Shown in pieces: positions 9,511-19,560 of a DNA stretch of 32,630 nt. The position numbers and the translations under genes were made by a program. Under the pieces are notes generated by a model that had not been told where the DNA came from, ran no database searches, and saw nothing but the letters and a program-made list of their open reading frames with translations. Origin of the DNA: an uncultured Prochlorococcus sp. GTDB taxonomy: Bacteria > Cyanobacteriota > Cyanobacteriia > PCC-6307 > Cyanobiaceae. The stretch lies in the NCBI GenBank assembly GCA_902617605.1, contig CACMXO010000011.1:1-32630 (forward strand), given 5' to 3'. Numbering within the stretch: the stretch's first letter is position 1; each line of letters opens with the position of its first letter.

Positions 9511-9542
9511 TTAAGTCATGAGTATTTTCACTCATAACTTAA
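9511..9542 (+). promoter_or_regulatory. 13-bp stem-loop in the chlB-chlL spacer
   Basis: TTAAGTCATGAGT (9511-9523) pairs with ACTCATAACTTAA (9530-9542) with a single mismatch and a 6-nt loop. It begins 20 nt after the chlB stop and lies 138 nt before chlL. It may be a chlNB 3'-end or partial terminator that separates chlL expression. The same 190-nt spacer holds an ACATATTT direct repeat (9604-9611, 9620-9627) near the probable chlL promoter. Confidence 0.5.
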
Positions 9543-9680
9543 CAGATTTAATCCTAAAAATTCAGTAATAAGAACATTTTTCCCGCTTTTAATACAATTA
9601 AATACATATTTGTTTAGAAACATATTTCATGTGTATTTGCGCTGCAAGAATATAAATAATAATGTGTTTTTAAGCTTTAA

Positions 9681-10574
<894 letters not shown>

Positions 10575-10585
<11 letters not shown>

Positions 10586-11585
10586 CAACCAAGTGGCTTG
10601 TTAGATCATAAGTTTGCTGAGAGGTCTTCCTATCAACTATTCTTTTTGACAATTTTTGAGAAAAAGCTTTTCTGCCAGTTTTTTGACGATTTCCCCAGCT
10701 CCAATGGACTGATGGTTTAGCAAATTCTCTATAAGTTGCCACTTGAGCGACCCTCTCTCCTGCCAATCTTTGTGAGACATATCCTTTTGTTATGAATTTT
10801 TGGAATATCGGAAAAAGGAATCTAAATAACCAAGGTGTATCTCTAAAAAGTTTTGTGTCAGCAACACATCCAGGATATAGAGAATTTACAATAATCTTTT
10901 CTGGAGGATATCTTTTTGATAATTCCTGAACGGTCACCATATTGCAAAGTTTGCTATCTTTATAAGCTTTACCAGGTTTGAATTTCTTGCCATTGGCCAT
11001 ACTTATTGGAGATAAAAAACCATTTTTGAATCCAGATAAATCACCCAAATCAGCTGGTGCAGGGATGGGGATTCTTCCTCCAAGTTCTGAATAATTAGCA
11101 GTAACAGTCCCTAAAACTGTAATTCTTGGTTTGAATACAGTTGATTTGCCATTTAAAACGATTTCTCTTTCAGAAGATAAAATATTTTCTAAAAGAAGGT
11201 TTATCATAAGAAAATGCCCAAAATGATTTACTGCCATAGAGTTTTCAAACCCCTGATGAGACCGTTCAGGTCTTTTTAGTCTCGGCTTATAAACCGCTGC
11301 ATTACAAATAAGAGAATTTATTGGCTTTTTAAATCTTTCTAATATTTCAACGCAACCTTGTCTCACATCATCCAAGTTAGAAAGATCTATTTCTATAAAG
11401 TGAACATTTTTAAATTCTTCTTTTGTCAAGAATTCCTCTGCTATTTTTATTGCTCTTTTATTTGATCGATTAACAGCTATAACCTCCCACCCAAATCTTA
11501 ATAGAGGTTTTAGAGTATTCAATCCAACTCCAGAAGTTGTCCCTGTTATTAGGACTAAACCATTAATGTTCTTACTCACTTGCAA
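10575..11585 (-). CDS. por: Light-dependent protochlorophyllide oxidoreductase (POR)
   Basis: NADPH- and light-dependent reduction of protochlorophyllide to chlorophyllide. It is a 336-residue short-chain-dehydrogenase-type protein: nucleotide-binding TGTTSGVGL (about 15-23), NAAVYKP (about 94-100) and the catalytic YKDSK (Tyr and Lys, about 208-212). The C-terminal GRKAFSQKLSKRIVD block is typical of POR. The 5' end is uncertain: TTG at 11583-11585 or GTG at 11577-11579, with no ATG before the nucleotide-binding loop. It faces chlL tail-to-tail, so the light and dark enzymes for the same step adjoin. Confidence 0.97.
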
Positions 11586-11633
11586 AAAAGATAATATAAA
11601 AATTAAAAGAAGAATGATTCAAGATCACCCTTA

Positions 11634-11981
11634 TCAACGCCATATTACTCTGATAATGTCCCTAGAAATTATTTGATCCTGATCCTTCATAAATCTTTGC
11701 TCACCTTCAGAAGAGAATAAATCATCAAACTTATTTGTTAAAGTATTAAATCTATTTTTTTCGTATGAAAATGATTCTTCAATTTCCCTTAATCTGGTTA
11801 ACCTTACTTTGGAGCTATAGCCAAGTTTAATGAGACTTACTATTGCTACCAGGGAAAAGCTAATTTTTATAATTAAAAAAATCAAAGATACAAAATTATC
11901 TTCTTTCTGTTGTCTTTTTAAATATACAGGCCCTAAATATTTTTTGTAAAAAATACTGTTTTTATAAAAAGATTTTGACAA
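11634..11981 (-). CDS. Small single-pass membrane protein, function unknown
   Basis: A 115-residue protein that I do not recognise. It has a basic N-terminus (residues 1-27), one hydrophobic segment (about 30-52, LIFLIIKISFSLVAIVSL) and a charged region likely to form a coiled coil (about 58-90, with RLREIEESFSYEKNRF). Positive charges precede the membrane span, so the C-terminal coiled coil may be on the non-cytoplasmic or lumenal side; this is inference. The only plausible start is TTG at 11979-11981, because a stop lies 7 codons upstream. It lies between psaM and por on the same strand, which suggests a thylakoid link without proving one. Confidence 0.7.
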   Translation of the reverse strand: MSKSFYKNSIFYKKYLGPVYLKRQQKEDNFVSLIFLIIKISFSLVAIVSLIKLGYSSKVRLTRLREIEESFSYEKNRFNTLTNKFDDLFSSEGEQRFMKDQDQIISRDIIRVIWR

Positions 11982-12066
11982 ATTAAGTACTTGATATTTT
12001 TACTGAATAAATCAATTCAGTCTTGCTTTATTATTACCTTATAAATTTGTAATTTTCTAATAAACT

Positions 12067-12171
12067 TTAGTTCCTACCTAAACTAATTCCAAGTCTTAGT
12101 GCTAAAACTCCTGCATGCATAACAACTATGAGACTTAATGCAATAAGATTTATTGTTTGAGTTGGCTCCAT
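12067..12171 (-). CDS. psaM: Photosystem I subunit XII (PsaM), 34 aa
   Basis: Small thylakoid membrane subunit of photosystem I at the trimer-facing side. The sequence begins [18 protein letters not shown] and ends [10 protein letters not shown], with a single membrane helix (about 8-28), which matches the known PsaM length and pattern. ATG at 12169-12171 and TAA at 12067-12069. It lies 85 nt upstream of the small membrane-protein gene and is divergent from the lipoate-ligase-family gene. Confidence 0.92.
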   Translation of the reverse strand: MEPTQTINLIALSLIVVMHAGVLALRLGISLGRN

Positions 12172-12273
12172 GGTAAAGAAAAATATTTTCTATATTCTCC
12201 ACCGAAAAGAGGAGATTTGAAACACTATTACAAAATGATGTTACGTAATTAACAAATTGAAAGAAAAAAATTA

Positions 12274-13029
12274 TTGAAAATTATCATAAATAAACCTACA
12301 AAGTTAATTTTGGGAATAGAAAATCGAGCTTTAATTTTTTCGACAAATAATTTACCTGGATTTGATCAAATGGCTTTAGATTTAAATTCTTTAGATCAGA
12401 CAATTTCGAATCCTGAAATAGTTCTCACATTGAGGTTCTACTATTGGACTGGGGATTGGCTTTCAATTGGCTATCACCAAAAGGAAATTCCTCTACATTG
12501 GGAAAATTTATTATCAAATGGGGAAATTAATATTGTTAGACGTCCCTCTGGAGGGGGGGCTGTTCTGCATTCAGGAGGCATAACATATGCATTAACATTT
12601 AAAAAAACTTACTATGAAGTCTTAAGTTATGAAATGGTTAATAATTGGCTAATTAAAAGTTTCAGAGAATTAGGTCTAAACTTACGATATGGTAATTCAC
12701 GAAAATCAAGCATTCAAACAAATTGTTTTGGGACTTCATTAATTTCTGATTTAGTTGATCAGGATGGGTTTAAGAGAATAGGTAGTGCCCAACTTCGCAA
12801 AAAAGGCGCATTCCTTCAACATGGAGAGATTCAAACAAATCCTTCAAAAGATTTGTGGTTCAAATTATTCAAAGAAGAAGCTCCGCCAAAATTAAATTTA
12901 AAACTAACAAATGATGAAATAGTTCAACATTTGAGAAATTCTTTCCTGCAAAATAAACCAAATATAAATTTCAAAATTATTACCACAGATAATATAAAAA
13001 TAGAAAATTTTAATGGCAAGAATTATTAA
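12274..13029 (+). CDS. Lipoate-protein ligase/octanoyltransferase-family protein
   Basis: Member of the biotin/lipoate A/B ligase fold (LplA/LipB/LipM group), probably attaching lipoyl or octanoyl groups to 2-oxoacid dehydrogenases. The signature RRPSGGGAVLHSGG (about 89-102) is the canonical RRxxGGGxVxHxxG motif, followed by SAQLRKKGAFLQHGEI (about 170-185) with the conserved Lys region. At 251 residues it fits the transferase core without the LplA C-terminal domain. The start is TTG at 12274; the later ATG at 12370 would cut into the core. It overlaps the opposing protease gene by 4 nt. Which activity it has cannot be told from sequence. Confidence 0.85.
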   Translation: MKIIINKPTKLILGIENRALIFSTNNLPGFDQMALDLNSLDQTISNPEIVLTLRFYYWTGDWLSIGYHQKEIPLHWENLLSNGEINIVRRPSGGGAVLHSGGITYALTFKKTYYEVLSYEMVNNWLIKSFRELGLNLRYGNSRKSSIQTNCFGTSLISDLVDQDGFKRIGSAQLRKKGAFLQHGEIQTNPSKDLWFKLFKEEAPPKLNLKLTNDEIVQHLRNSFLQNKPNINFKIITTDNIKIENFNGKNY

Positions 13030-14249
13030 AGATCTCCTTTCTGCTTCATTGAATTAATTATTCTTGGTAATTCAATTCCTAAAGGATAATGATTTTTAAA
13101 GTTTAATTTGTTAACAATCTCTGAGGGCAAATTAAATCCTAATTTATTCAATACAAAGTTTCCAATTTTTGACCTATCAATTATACCCAAAGGGATATCT
13201 GCAGCATTGAGAACCAACAAAAAACCTTCATTTGTTTCTTCAAGTCTTTCTATAGTTCTCCATAATTTATCGTTATAAGATACAGTTTCAAAACTATCGA
13301 TTGGTTTCTTAAAATCTCCAACAAAGTTCCGTTCCCATTTTTTTAAGGAAACAGTTTTTAAAATATTCTCCTCAACAAAACCGGTCCATCTACCATTATT
13401 TGTAACAAAAAAATATTTATCCGATGCATCCTTTTTATTTTTTATTAATGTATTAAATTTTGAGAAGTTTGAATCGTATTCAATTTTCCTCAAAGGCTTT
13501 AATTTGATCTCAGAAACTTTACTAAATTTAAGTATGTTTTCAATTTTAAAAAACTGACTTTCAGATTTTGAGGAATTAACTCCAAACAAGCCCAAAAAAG
13601 AAAGAATAAAACCAAAGTAAAAGTTAAATCTAAATAAACAAACTATCCCAAAAAATAAAACAAAAAAAGATAAAAATAAATTTACTTTATTGAGGAAATT
13701 TCTTCCTTTATTTTTGCTCCCTGAAAAATACCAAATAATACTTTTTAATAAATTCCCCCCATCTAAAGAACCAATTGGAATCAAATTTAAGAAACCTAAG
13801 AATAAATTAAATATACCTACTCTAGAAATTACATTAACTGCTATTTGTTCTTGAGATGCAATGTTATTACTAATTAAAAGTAGGATAGTTGCTGTAACGA
13901 AACATAAAAGAGGTCTAACAATTGCAATTTTTATATTACCTAAAGCAGTTTGACAATACTTATCTATTTGTAAAATTGCTCCCAGAAAATAAAAAGTAAT
14001 TTTTTTTATTTTTACACCCTGATTAAGGGAAACAAAAGTATGAAAAACCTCATGAAAAATAATCGAAGATAATAAGAAAAAAGAAGTTAAAAATCCTATA
14101 ATCCAAGATTCTTTAATATTATAAACATCACCAGAAGTTAAATTAACCTGATTACTTATACTCCATGAGAATAAAAAAAGAACAGCAAACCAATAAGGAT
14201 GAACTTTAAAGGGGATTCCCCATATTTTAAAAATTTGCCAACTTCTCAA
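13026..14249 (-). CDS. Site-2 protease (M50) family membrane metalloprotease with CBS-like tail
   Basis: Intramembrane zinc protease of the S2P/SpoIVFB type. The 407-residue protein has hydrophobic segments at about 18-33 and 48-66, the zinc motif HEVFH at residues 66-70, further spans at about 108-128 and 143-160, and the third-ligand motif with DGG at 163-165. Two more hydrophobic stretches follow (about 183-222). Residues about 240-380 resemble a CBS-domain pair, suggesting control by nucleotides. The start is TTG at 14247-14249. The substrate is unknown; anti-sigma factors are a common target in other bacteria. Confidence 0.88.
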   Translation of the reverse strand: MRSWQIFKIWGIPFKVHPYWFAVLFLFSWSISNQVNLTSGDVYNIKESWIIGFLTSFFLLSSIIFHEVFHTFVSLNQGVKIKKITFYFLGAILQIDKYCQTALGNIKIAIVRPLLCFVTATILLLISNNIASQEQIAVNVISRVGIFNLFLGFLNLIPIGSLDGGNLLKSIIWYFSGSKNKGRNFLNKVNLFLSFFVLFFGIVCLFRFNFYFGFILSFLGLFGVNSSKSESQFFKIENILKFSKVSEIKLKPLRKIEYDSNFSKFNTLIKNKKDASDKYFFVTNNGRWTGFVEENILKTVSLKKWERNFVGDFKKPIDSFETVSYNDKLWRTIERLEETNEGFLLVLNAADIPLGIIDRSKIGNFVLNKLGFNLPSEIVNKLNFKNHYPLGIELPRIINSMKQKGDL

Positions 14250-14305
14250 AAATAATCTCCGCTATATTTATTAATAATATTAATTTTACATATCAGAATA
14301 ATTAT

Positions 14306-14971
14306 ATGCCCAAGACTAATACCTTAATTAAAATTTGTGGCCTCACCTCAGAAGAACAAGCTCTTCAAGTCGCAAAATTAGGAGCACATGCTATCGGCAT
14401 TATTTCAGTGGAAGAGTCACCAAGATATATATCAGCTGAAATTAAGAAAAAAATTTTTAAAACCTTAGAAAAGTTTCATCCAAAAATCGAGAGGGTATCA
14501 GTTGTACAAAATTGTCCGATAGACTTAATTATTAAAAATTTCTTAGGTAACCCGAGTGAAACTATCATTCAATTACATGGAGATGAAGATATTGATTACT
14601 GCAAAAAAATAAGGGAAAAAATTCCCAATATTGGCATATGGAAGGCTTTCAGAATAAAAACGGAAAAGGATATAGATAAAATAAAGCCTTTTGAGGATTT
14701 TGTAGATGCTATCCTACTTGATTCTTGGAATCAAGAAACTTATGGAGGTTCAGGGAAAAAAATAAAATCTACTTATTTAAAGGATCTCCAATTTAGCAAA
14801 CCTTGGTGGTTAGCAGGTGGAATATCAATTGAATGGATTAATGAAATCCTTACAGATATCAAACCTGACGGACTAGATATTTCAAGCAGTATTGAAATTT
14901 CTCCGGGTTTAAAAGATATTAAAAAAACAGAAGATCTTTTTAATTTTTTTAAAAAAATTAGTAATTATTAG
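14306..14971 (+). CDS. trpF: Phosphoribosylanthranilate isomerase
   Basis: Amadori rearrangement in tryptophan synthesis, on a TIM barrel. The 221 residues include the catalytic cysteine in IKICGLT (C11), IIQLHGDED (about 91-99), and the general-acid aspartate in AILLDSW. The phosphate-binding WLAGGIS loop (about 171-177) and LDISSSIE near the end complete the family pattern. ATG start. The 3' end overlaps the opposing folE by 14 nt. Confidence 0.96.
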   Translation: MPKTNTLIKICGLTSEEQALQVAKLGAHAIGIISVEESPRYISAEIKKKIFKTLEKFHPKIERVSVVQNCPIDLIIKNFLGNPSETIIQLHGDEDIDYCKKIREKIPNIGIWKAFRIKTEKDIDKIKPFEDFVDAILLDSWNQETYGGSGKKIKSTYLKDLQFSKPWWLAGGISIEWINEILTDIKPDGLDISSSIEISPGLKDIKKTEDLFNFFKKISNY

Positions 14972-15698
14972 TAGCGGACTGCTGTTTTACAAGCTCAAAA
15001 AATTCTTGTTTTAAACTTAGATCGTGTCTAAAATCGCCTCTAACCACAGAATTTATCATACTTGTATTTGGTTCTTTGACTCCCCTCCACTTCATACAAT
15101 AATGTTGGGCCTTTACAATAATGCCTAAACCTTTAGGTTCACACAGTTTTTCAATTTCATCTGCAAGGATCATTACAGCTTCTTCCTGGATATGAGGTCT
15201 TGAAAAAACCCAATCAGCAACTCTCGCAAATTTTGAAAGTCCTATGACTTTATTTCCAGGTTTAATACCTATCCAACACTCCCCAAGAATTGGAACTAAA
15301 TGATGTGAACATGCAGATCTGACCGAAATTGGACCAACAGTATAAATTTCATCAAGATTCTTGTCATTTGGGAAACTTGTAACTTTAGGTTGTTCATGAT
15401 ATCTGCCTTTAAAAACTTCATTTAGATACATTTTTGAAACCCTTTCAGCAGTTTCTTGAGTATTATGATCATTCTCAACATCAATTACGAGGGACTTTAG
15501 TAAGTCTTTAACTCTTGAGGCTACTTCTTTTTCTAAAATTTCTAATTCACCAGGATTTATATAATCAGAAATATTATCGTTAGCACTATATCTTGTACCA
15601 GAGTTCTTAATTCTGTCTCTTATAATTTCAGAAATTAGTTTATTAGTAATCTGGTCGTCAAAGTTTCTAATATTATCGTTGGGTAATGTAGAGGTCAT
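14958..15698 (-). CDS. folE: GTP cyclohydrolase I
   Basis: Converts GTP to 7,8-dihydroneopterin triphosphate, the entry step to folate and pterins. The 246-residue protein carries the zinc ligands C130 and H133 (SACSHHL) and C201 (QHYCMKWRG), and the conserved KVIGLSKFAR and PHIQEE segments. The N-terminal 50 residues are variable. ATG start at 15696-15698. It is the last of the minus-strand series from ado, but 153 nt from the SDR gene, so it may have its own promoter. Confidence 0.97.
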   Translation of the reverse strand: MTSTLPNDNIRNFDDQITNKLISEIIRDRIKNSGTRYSANDNISDYINPGELEILEKEVASRVKDLLKSLVIDVENDHNTQETAERVSKMYLNEVFKGRYHEQPKVTSFPNDKNLDEIYTVGPISVRSACSHHLVPILGECWIGIKPGNKVIGLSKFARVADWVFSRPHIQEEAVMILADEIEKLCEPKGLGIIVKAQHYCMKWRGVKEPNTSMINSVVRGDFRHDLSLKQEFFELVKQQSATNNY

Positions 15699-15851
15699 AA
15701 AATTCTAAACAGAAAATTGTATGCAACTTAATTTACTGTATCTTCCAAAAGCTTAATTGCTTATATACTATATCACATTCTCTTGTTCAATCGGGTTCAA
15801 ATAGCACTAAAAATAATCACTTTTTTAAGATTAATCAGATAATAAGAATGT

Positions 15852-16559
15852 TTAAAAGGCTCCGCCAGAAGGCATCAAAGTTAAGTCTTCGATCAATTGT
15901 GATTCAGGTTTTTGAGCCATGTAGAGAATAGTTTCTGATACCTCTTTTGAGGAGAGCATAGAAGTTCTATCAAAATCAGCATTGATTGATTCGGAGTCCC
16001 AAAGTGGAGTATTTACTGAACCAAGAGTTATTGTGCAAGCTCTTATTGAATTAGATCTCTCCTCTTCCCTCAAGCATTTAGTAAACATAGCTAGTGCAGA
16101 TTTTGAAACACAATAAGCTCCCCATTGGGGGAATGCATTATATGAGGCATGACTACTAACATTAATAACTAGACCACCATTTTTTCTCATTTGAGGAATT
16201 ATTGAACTACAAATTTGAAAAACACTTGTGAGGTTTATTTGAATAATTTGCTCCCATTGACCTAATTCCATTTCAACTAAAGGGCCATTAAATGCGCAAC
16301 CGGCATTATTTATCAATACTGAAGGGCACCCATACTTCTCAATTGCCTCTGTAACACAACGCTCTATTTCTAGAGGATTAGATAAATTACATTTTACTAG
16401 GTTAATTTTTGATTTAGTGGTCAACAGTTCGCTCTTTAGTTTCTCCATTAAATCCATATTCCTAGAAAGTAAAATTAAATCCCAGCCAGCATTGGCAAAA
16501 GTAATTGCGGTAGATCTACCAATACCTTTCGTTGCACCCGTTATAAAAGCTAGTTTCAA
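15852..16559 (-). CDS. Short-chain dehydrogenase/reductase
   Basis: Classical SDR fold oxidoreductase: TGATKGIG cofactor loop at the N-terminus, NNAG, catalytic serine (INVSSHAS) and YCVSK (Tyr and Lys). The C-terminus LIEDLTLMPSGG is like that of several NADP-dependent short-chain reductases. I start it at TTG 16557-16559, one base after the accA stop, giving 236 residues with the cofactor loop close to the N-terminus; an upstream TTG at 16601 would overlap accA by 41 nt. Its substrate is unknown. Its place directly behind ado, aar and accA suggests fatty-acid, aldehyde or alcohol metabolism. Confidence 0.88.
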   Translation of the reverse strand: MKLAFITGATKGIGRSTAITFANAGWDLILLSRNMDLMEKLKSELLTTKSKINLVKCNLSNPLEIERCVTEAIEKYGCPSVLINNAGCAFNGPLVEMELGQWEQIIQINLTSVFQICSSIIPQMRKNGGLVINVSSHASYNAFPQWGAYCVSKSALAMFTKCLREEERSNSIRACTITLGSVNTPLWDSESINADFDRTSMLSSKEVSETILYMAQKPESQLIEDLTLMPSGGAF

Positions 16560-16560
16560 G

Positions 16561-17568
16561 TTATTCAGTTTTTTGAGGGATTTCACTATAAATCTCTTCA
16601 ATATTATTTGCTTCGATAAATTTACCTAAAACCCTAAACTTTTTGTATCTTTCCTCAATTAATTCGTCTTCAGGCATTTGCAGTAAAGCATTAAGGTGTT
16701 TCTCAATAGCCTCTTTTAGTGTGTTACCAGCATCTAAAGGAGCCCAATTATTCCCACCCGAAGGTTCTGGTAATACCTCATCTATTATACCTAATTTAAG
16801 AAGATCTTTACCTGTGATTTTAAGTGCTGATGCAGCTTCTGGTGCCTTCGCAGCATCTCTCCACAAAATTGATGCACATGCTTCCGGACTAGCAACTGTA
16901 TAAACACTATGTTCAAACATTAGTAACCTATCTGCAACACCTATTCCAAGTGCTCCTCCAGAACCTCCTTCTCCAATGACCGTAGCTACAATTGGAACTT
17001 TCAGTCCAAACATCTCTCGAAGGTTTCTTGCAATCGCTTCCCCTTGACCTTGTTCTTCAGCTTTTAAACCAGCATAAGCTCCAGGAGTATCAATAAATGT
17101 AAGAATTGGCAAAGAAAATCTATTTGCATGCTGCATTAATCTAAGAGCTTTTCTGTAACCTCCTGGTTTTGCCATCCCAAAGTTTCTTACTACATTTTCT
17201 TTTGTGTCCCTTCCTTTCTGATGCCCTAACATCAACACTGGTCTATTATTTATCGAACCTATTCCTCCAATTAGTGCCATATCATCGCCACCATTTCTGT
17301 CTCCATGTAATTCAATCCAGTCATCACAAAACATTTGAACAAAATCCAAAGTACTAGGTCTTTGAGGATGTCTAGCTACCTGAATCTTTTGAGCAGGGGT
17401 GAGAGATTTAAATATTTCTTCTCTTCTCCTAGCAGCTAAGGTTTCAAGCTGCAGAAGCTGTTGACTAACATCTACCTCTGAATCTCGAGCTAATTCTTTA
17501 ATTTGCTCTATCTGCTTCTCAAGTTCAACAAGAGGCTTTTCAAAATCGAGGAGGTAACGTTTAGCCAT
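16561..17568 (-). CDS. accA: Acetyl-CoA carboxylase carboxyltransferase subunit alpha
   Basis: Alpha half of the carboxyltransferase that makes malonyl-CoA for fatty-acid synthesis. The 335-residue protein has the N-terminal [11 protein letters not shown] helix, [20 protein letters not shown] and the oxyanion segment [18 protein letters not shown] start at 17566-17568, only 3 nt after aar; the SDR gene follows after 1 nt. The tight spacing points to one transcript with aar. Confidence 0.98.
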   Translation of the reverse strand: MAKRYLLDFEKPLVELEKQIEQIKELARDSEVDVSQQLLQLETLAARRREEIFKSLTPAQKIQVARHPQRPSTLDFVQMFCDDWIELHGDRNGGDDMALIGGIGSINNRPVLMLGHQKGRDTKENVVRNFGMAKPGGYRKALRLMQHANRFSLPILTFIDTPGAYAGLKAEEQGQGEAIARNLREMFGLKVPIVATVIGEGGSGGALGIGVADRLLMFEHSVYTVASPEACASILWRDAAKAPEAASALKITGKDLLKLGIIDEVLPEPSGGNNWAPLDAGNTLKEAIEKHLNALLQMPEDELIEERYKKFRVLGKFIEANNIEEIYSEIPQKTE

Positions 17569-17571
17569 AAT

Positions 17572-18612
17572 TTAAACAGTTAATACTTTAGGCTGCTTAT
17601 CAAGTCCAATCGCAGAAAAACCATGCTTTAAAGATGCTGCTCCAATAAACTCCATCTTTTCAAGGGAAATGTTATTTCTTCCCCAACTAAAGTTTGTATG
17701 ACACTTTTCAAATTCTAAAATCATAGCTTCTGCAAAGCAAGCAAACATCTCTCGCTGAGGGTTTTGCATTTCAGCAAGTTCCATCATATTCCAACCAATG
17801 TCATTGAAAAACTCTACTATACCTCCTTTTAAAACATGAATATTTTCACCCTGAAATTTCTCATCAAGATTTTTAGGGTATCCGCCATCAATCATTAAAC
17901 ATGGTTTTTTCAAATTATTTGTATCAATTTCAATAGTTTTAGGCATACTTGCAACCCATACAACAATATCCGCCTGAGGCAATGCCTCATTTAAGCTTGT
18001 TACGGTGCCACCATCTAATTCTTTTTGTAACAGCGCAAGTGGTTCTTGTTGTCTTGCTACCATAAGAAGTTCTGAAATCCCAGTTTTATTGATAAGCCAT
18101 CTACAAACAGCACTACCTATATCACCTGTAGCACCAATTACAGCAACAGTTGCTTTTTTAAGGTCTATCCCAATGCGAGGCGCATTTACTTCTAGTTGCT
18201 TACAAATAACCCAGGCGGTATGAGTATTGCCAGTGGTAAACCGTTCCCATTCTAATGAAGTATTTCTAATTTGTTTATGCTGTAGAAGATTAAAATTCTC
18301 AAAAATAATAGAAGTAAATCCTCCTAAAGCGGTAATGTTAATCCCTTTTTTCTGAGCTAATTCCATAGCATTTAGTACTTTTCTTCTAGCCGTTTTAAAC
18401 CTAGAAAGCATTTCAGGAACAAAGCACGAATCTATATAAGAACCTTCAATAGTTATTCCAGTAGCACTCTTAACTTCTACATTTTCAACAAGCTGGGGCG
18501 GAGCAGTACACCAAACATCCAAGTCGCCATCAGCAATATGATCAAAGCCTAGCATCGAAGCTTTTCTTTTCGCATCTTCAAAACTGGTTGAGTGGCCAAT
18601 TAACCCAAACAT
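17572..18612 (-). CDS. aar: Long-chain acyl-[acyl carrier protein] reductase
   Basis: Reduces fatty acyl-ACP to the fatty aldehyde used by ADO to make alkanes. The 346-residue protein starts [14 protein letters not shown], typical of cyanobacterial AAR. It has the NADPH-binding [14 protein letters not shown] segment (about 160-173) and the [11 protein letters not shown] stretch (about 97-107). It lies 108 nt downstream of ado and 3 nt upstream of accA. Confidence 0.97.
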   Translation of the reverse strand: MFGLIGHSTSFEDAKRKASMLGFDHIADGDLDVWCTAPPQLVENVEVKSATGITIEGSYIDSCFVPEMLSRFKTARRKVLNAMELAQKKGINITALGGFTSIIFENFNLLQHKQIRNTSLEWERFTTGNTHTAWVICKQLEVNAPRIGIDLKKATVAVIGATGDIGSAVCRWLINKTGISELLMVARQQEPLALLQKELDGGTVTSLNEALPQADIVVWVASMPKTIEIDTNNLKKPCLMIDGGYPKNLDEKFQGENIHVLKGGIVEFFNDIGWNMMELAEMQNPQREMFACFAEAMILEFEKCHTNFSWGRNNISLEKMEFIGAASLKHGFSAIGLDKQPKVLTV

Positions 18613-18720
18613 TTAAAATTTATAAATGGTTTCTATACGATGTTATGAACAATAGCACAGAGGTAAGTACATAAATAGGATTAATTAATTATTAAAATTC
18701 TTAATTAATTAGAAATGTAA

Positions 18721-19449
18721 TTAGACGATAGCCGCCATAGCCATTCTTGCAATTTCTCTATTATCTAGGCCTATTTCCATCAATGTATCTTGATAAGCAA
18801 TCATAAATTCTTCCATTAATTCTTCTCTGTCCATAGCTAAAACTGATGCGTCATCTGCTACTTCATCTAACATCTTTTTAATTAACGGAAGATTAACCTT
18901 ATTAGCTTCCATCAATTCCTCTTTACATGTAGATAGATTCTCTTTAAGCCACTCTTGACCATAATTTAAGTGAAGATATTCATCTTTAACCACTCCCTCT
19001 GTTATTTTTTTTGCAAAAGGATCCGCGACTCCTATGTAGACGTTATAAGCAGAAATTGCAAATGCTTCAATTAAGATGGCTTGTATTAAAAGACATGTTG
19101 TTAGATTTCCTTTTTCAAGGGCAACTTGAAAATTACCATGTAATTTAGAAAAGAATTTTTTAGCAAATTCCATATCAGCTACTACACCTAAATTTCTTCC
19201 ACATGCAGTAAAGCCTTTTTTATGCTTCATTTCCATTCTCGCCAATTTAGTTAATTCCTCTAACTCATTTGGAATTAAGGTTGCTATTGAAATGTAATTA
19301 TCATGGGCCTCTTGCTCTCCCTCTATAACAATTGCATTTATTCTGCTGTATGCATCCTTATAAGAATCTGTAGTGAAGTCGGGCAAATCTAAAGAAATCG
19401 GATTAGTCGATTCTTCGATAGTTTTTTTATTTGATTCTAGAGTTTGCAT
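18721..19449 (-). CDS. ado: Aldehyde-deformylating oxygenase
   Basis: Ferritin-like di-iron enzyme that turns fatty aldehyde into an alkane one carbon shorter, plus formate. Iron ligands are visible in EGEQEAHDNY, in EMKH, in the IEAFAISAY helix and in KDEYLHLNYG. I use ATG at 19447-19449 (MQTLESNKK), giving 242 residues as in other Prochlorococcus ADO; an in-frame ATG at 19476 would add 9 residues. It lies upstream of aar on the same strand. Pentadecane and heptadecane are the usual products in this group. Confidence 0.97.
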   Translation of the reverse strand: MQTLESNKKTIEESTNPISLDLPDFTTDSYKDAYSRINAIVIEGEQEAHDNYISIATLIPNELEELTKLARMEMKHKKGFTACGRNLGVVADMEFAKKFFSKLHGNFQVALEKGNLTTCLLIQAILIEAFAISAYNVYIGVADPFAKKITEGVVKDEYLHLNYGQEWLKENLSTCKEELMEANKVNLPLIKKMLDEVADDASVLAMDREELMEEFMIAYQDTLMEIGLDNREIARMAMAAIV

Positions 19450-19560
19450 GTCAGTAATCTTTAGCTCATTATGCATGAATATTACATGATTATAGAGAGT
19501 TTATTTAAATATCATGAAAATAGTTTCAATTGTTAAGTCACATTTTTTACTAAAACTTAT

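Noticed and set aside
15770-15830. GGGTTCAAAT resembling a tRNA T-loop in the folE-SDR spacer
   Set aside because: The flanking bases do not form the T-stem, and no anticodon or acceptor arm could be built around it.
18665-18720. Repeated TTAATTAATT tracts after ado
   Set aside because: Low-complexity A/T sequence without a stable GC-containing stem.
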